Below are positions 63,887-64,000 of a stretch of DNA of 64,000 nt, piece after piece; the first letter of the stretch is position 1, and every line of letters starts with the position of its first letter. The notes under the pieces were generated by a model. The model was not told the DNA's origin and searched no databases. It saw nothing but the letters and a program-made list of their open reading frames with translations. The translations under genes were made by a program, and so were the position numbers. Origin of the DNA: Mariniblastus fucicola (lineage in GTDB: Bacteria; Planctomycetota; Planctomycetia; Pirellulales; Pirellulaceae); contig NZ_CP042912.1 in assembly GCF_008087665.1 (NCBI RefSeq), positions 4,030,001 to 4,094,000 on the forward strand. Reading direction: 5' to 3'.

Positions 63887-64000
63887 ATGAACGACGACTT
63901 TGCTGCTGACGCCACCACCATCGGCACCTACACCGTTTCCGGCACGCCGCTTTCTGCACAGTTCGAAGTCGCCAACGACGAAGACTGGATTCGGGTCAAA
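63887..64000 (+). CDS. start of an unidentified, probably exported repeat protein (cut by window edge)
   Basis: The frame is open from ATG 63887 to the end of the window (38 codons). GAGAG upstream supports the start. The protein reads MNDDFAADATTIGTYTVSGT, then PLSAQFEVANDEDWIRV. The pattern DDFAADATTIGTY and FEVANDEDWIRV resembles the beta-sandwich modules found in RTX-type and pre-peptidase C-terminal-like secreted proteins of planctomycetes and proteobacteria. No signal peptide is visible at this start, which fits RTX-type export. The rest lies outside the window. Confidence 0.6.
   Translation, partial: MNDDFAADATTIGTYTVSGTPLSAQFEVANDEDWIRVK

Noticed and set aside
1-64000. CRISPR arrays, tRNA/rRNA genes, integrase or insertion sequences
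   Set aside because: Scanned by eye in the intergenic stretches on both strands; no regularly spaced repeats, no cloverleaf or T-loop context, and no transposase-like protein was seen.

Overview
The window looks like chromosomal DNA of a marine-type member of the Planctomycetota, probably close to the Pirellulales. The evidence is a moderate GC content with long unstructured intergenic stretches, and several protein types typical of the phylum. These include a LEPR-XLL secreted protein, a PVC-type cytochrome with a CxxCH motif, an FG-GAP/ASPIC-UnbV lipoprotein, a PEP-CTERM protein, a stand-alone RNA polymerase alpha-CTD, a histone H1-like lysine-rich protein and a kinase with an N-terminal zinc ribbon. 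The taxonomic call is inference from gene content; there is no rRNA gene. No tRNA, CRISPR array, prophage or insertion sequence was found.

Layout. 1-7.1 kb: end of a membrane protein, an FHA/GAF/SpoIIE phosphatase, a GH10-like protein, purC and a GT39 membrane glycosyltransferase. 7.4-11.6 kb: histone-like protein, RTX/LEPR-XLL protein, two adjacent cysteine-rich secreted peptides, VOC protein. 11.6-19.7 kb: GT87 mannosyltransferase, queC, WYL regulator, a lipoprotein gene interrupted by an in-frame TGA, citrate synthase, a small protein and an ankyrin protein. 19.8-30.3 kb: CHRD/PEP-CTERM and choice-of-anchor-B proteins, uvrC-panD, a B12/radical-SAM enzyme, a GT21-like glycosyltransferase, rimI, an LptF/G permease. 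30.3-36.2 kb: mscS, then a small flagellar group (flhA, fliA, a small protein, flgM). 36.3-42.2 kb: PVC cytochrome and a two-gene ABC exporter whose permease is fused to a CPBP protease. 42.4-48.5 kb: recQ, a coiled-coil mini-protein, stand-alone alpha-CTD, pcrA/uvrD. 48.6-53.1 kb: ACT protein, lipoprotein, GNAT, DUF2293, tandem-GGDEF protein, small secreted protein. 53.3-64 kb: WecG/TagA transferase with a coupled epimerase, galM, a DUF11-repeat protein, a Ser/Thr kinase, a divergent uvrA and the start of another gene.

Themes. DNA maintenance is represented by uvrC, recQ, pcrA and a uvrA paralogue, all at separate loci. Envelope and polysaccharide work is represented by GT39, GT87, GT21-like, WecG/TagA, the epimerase, galM and LptF/G. 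The flagellar sigma factor and its anti-sigma factor flank a short interval downstream of flhA.

The most interesting observation is the FG-GAP/ASPIC-UnbV lipoprotein gene at 15068-17515. Its frame is broken only by one TGA, and coding similarity resumes in the same frame. Seventeen bases after the TGA is a five-base-pair GC hairpin with a GGTC loop, which resembles a bacterial SECIS element. This suggests a selenocysteine in a UxC motif in a family not usually thought of as selenoproteins.
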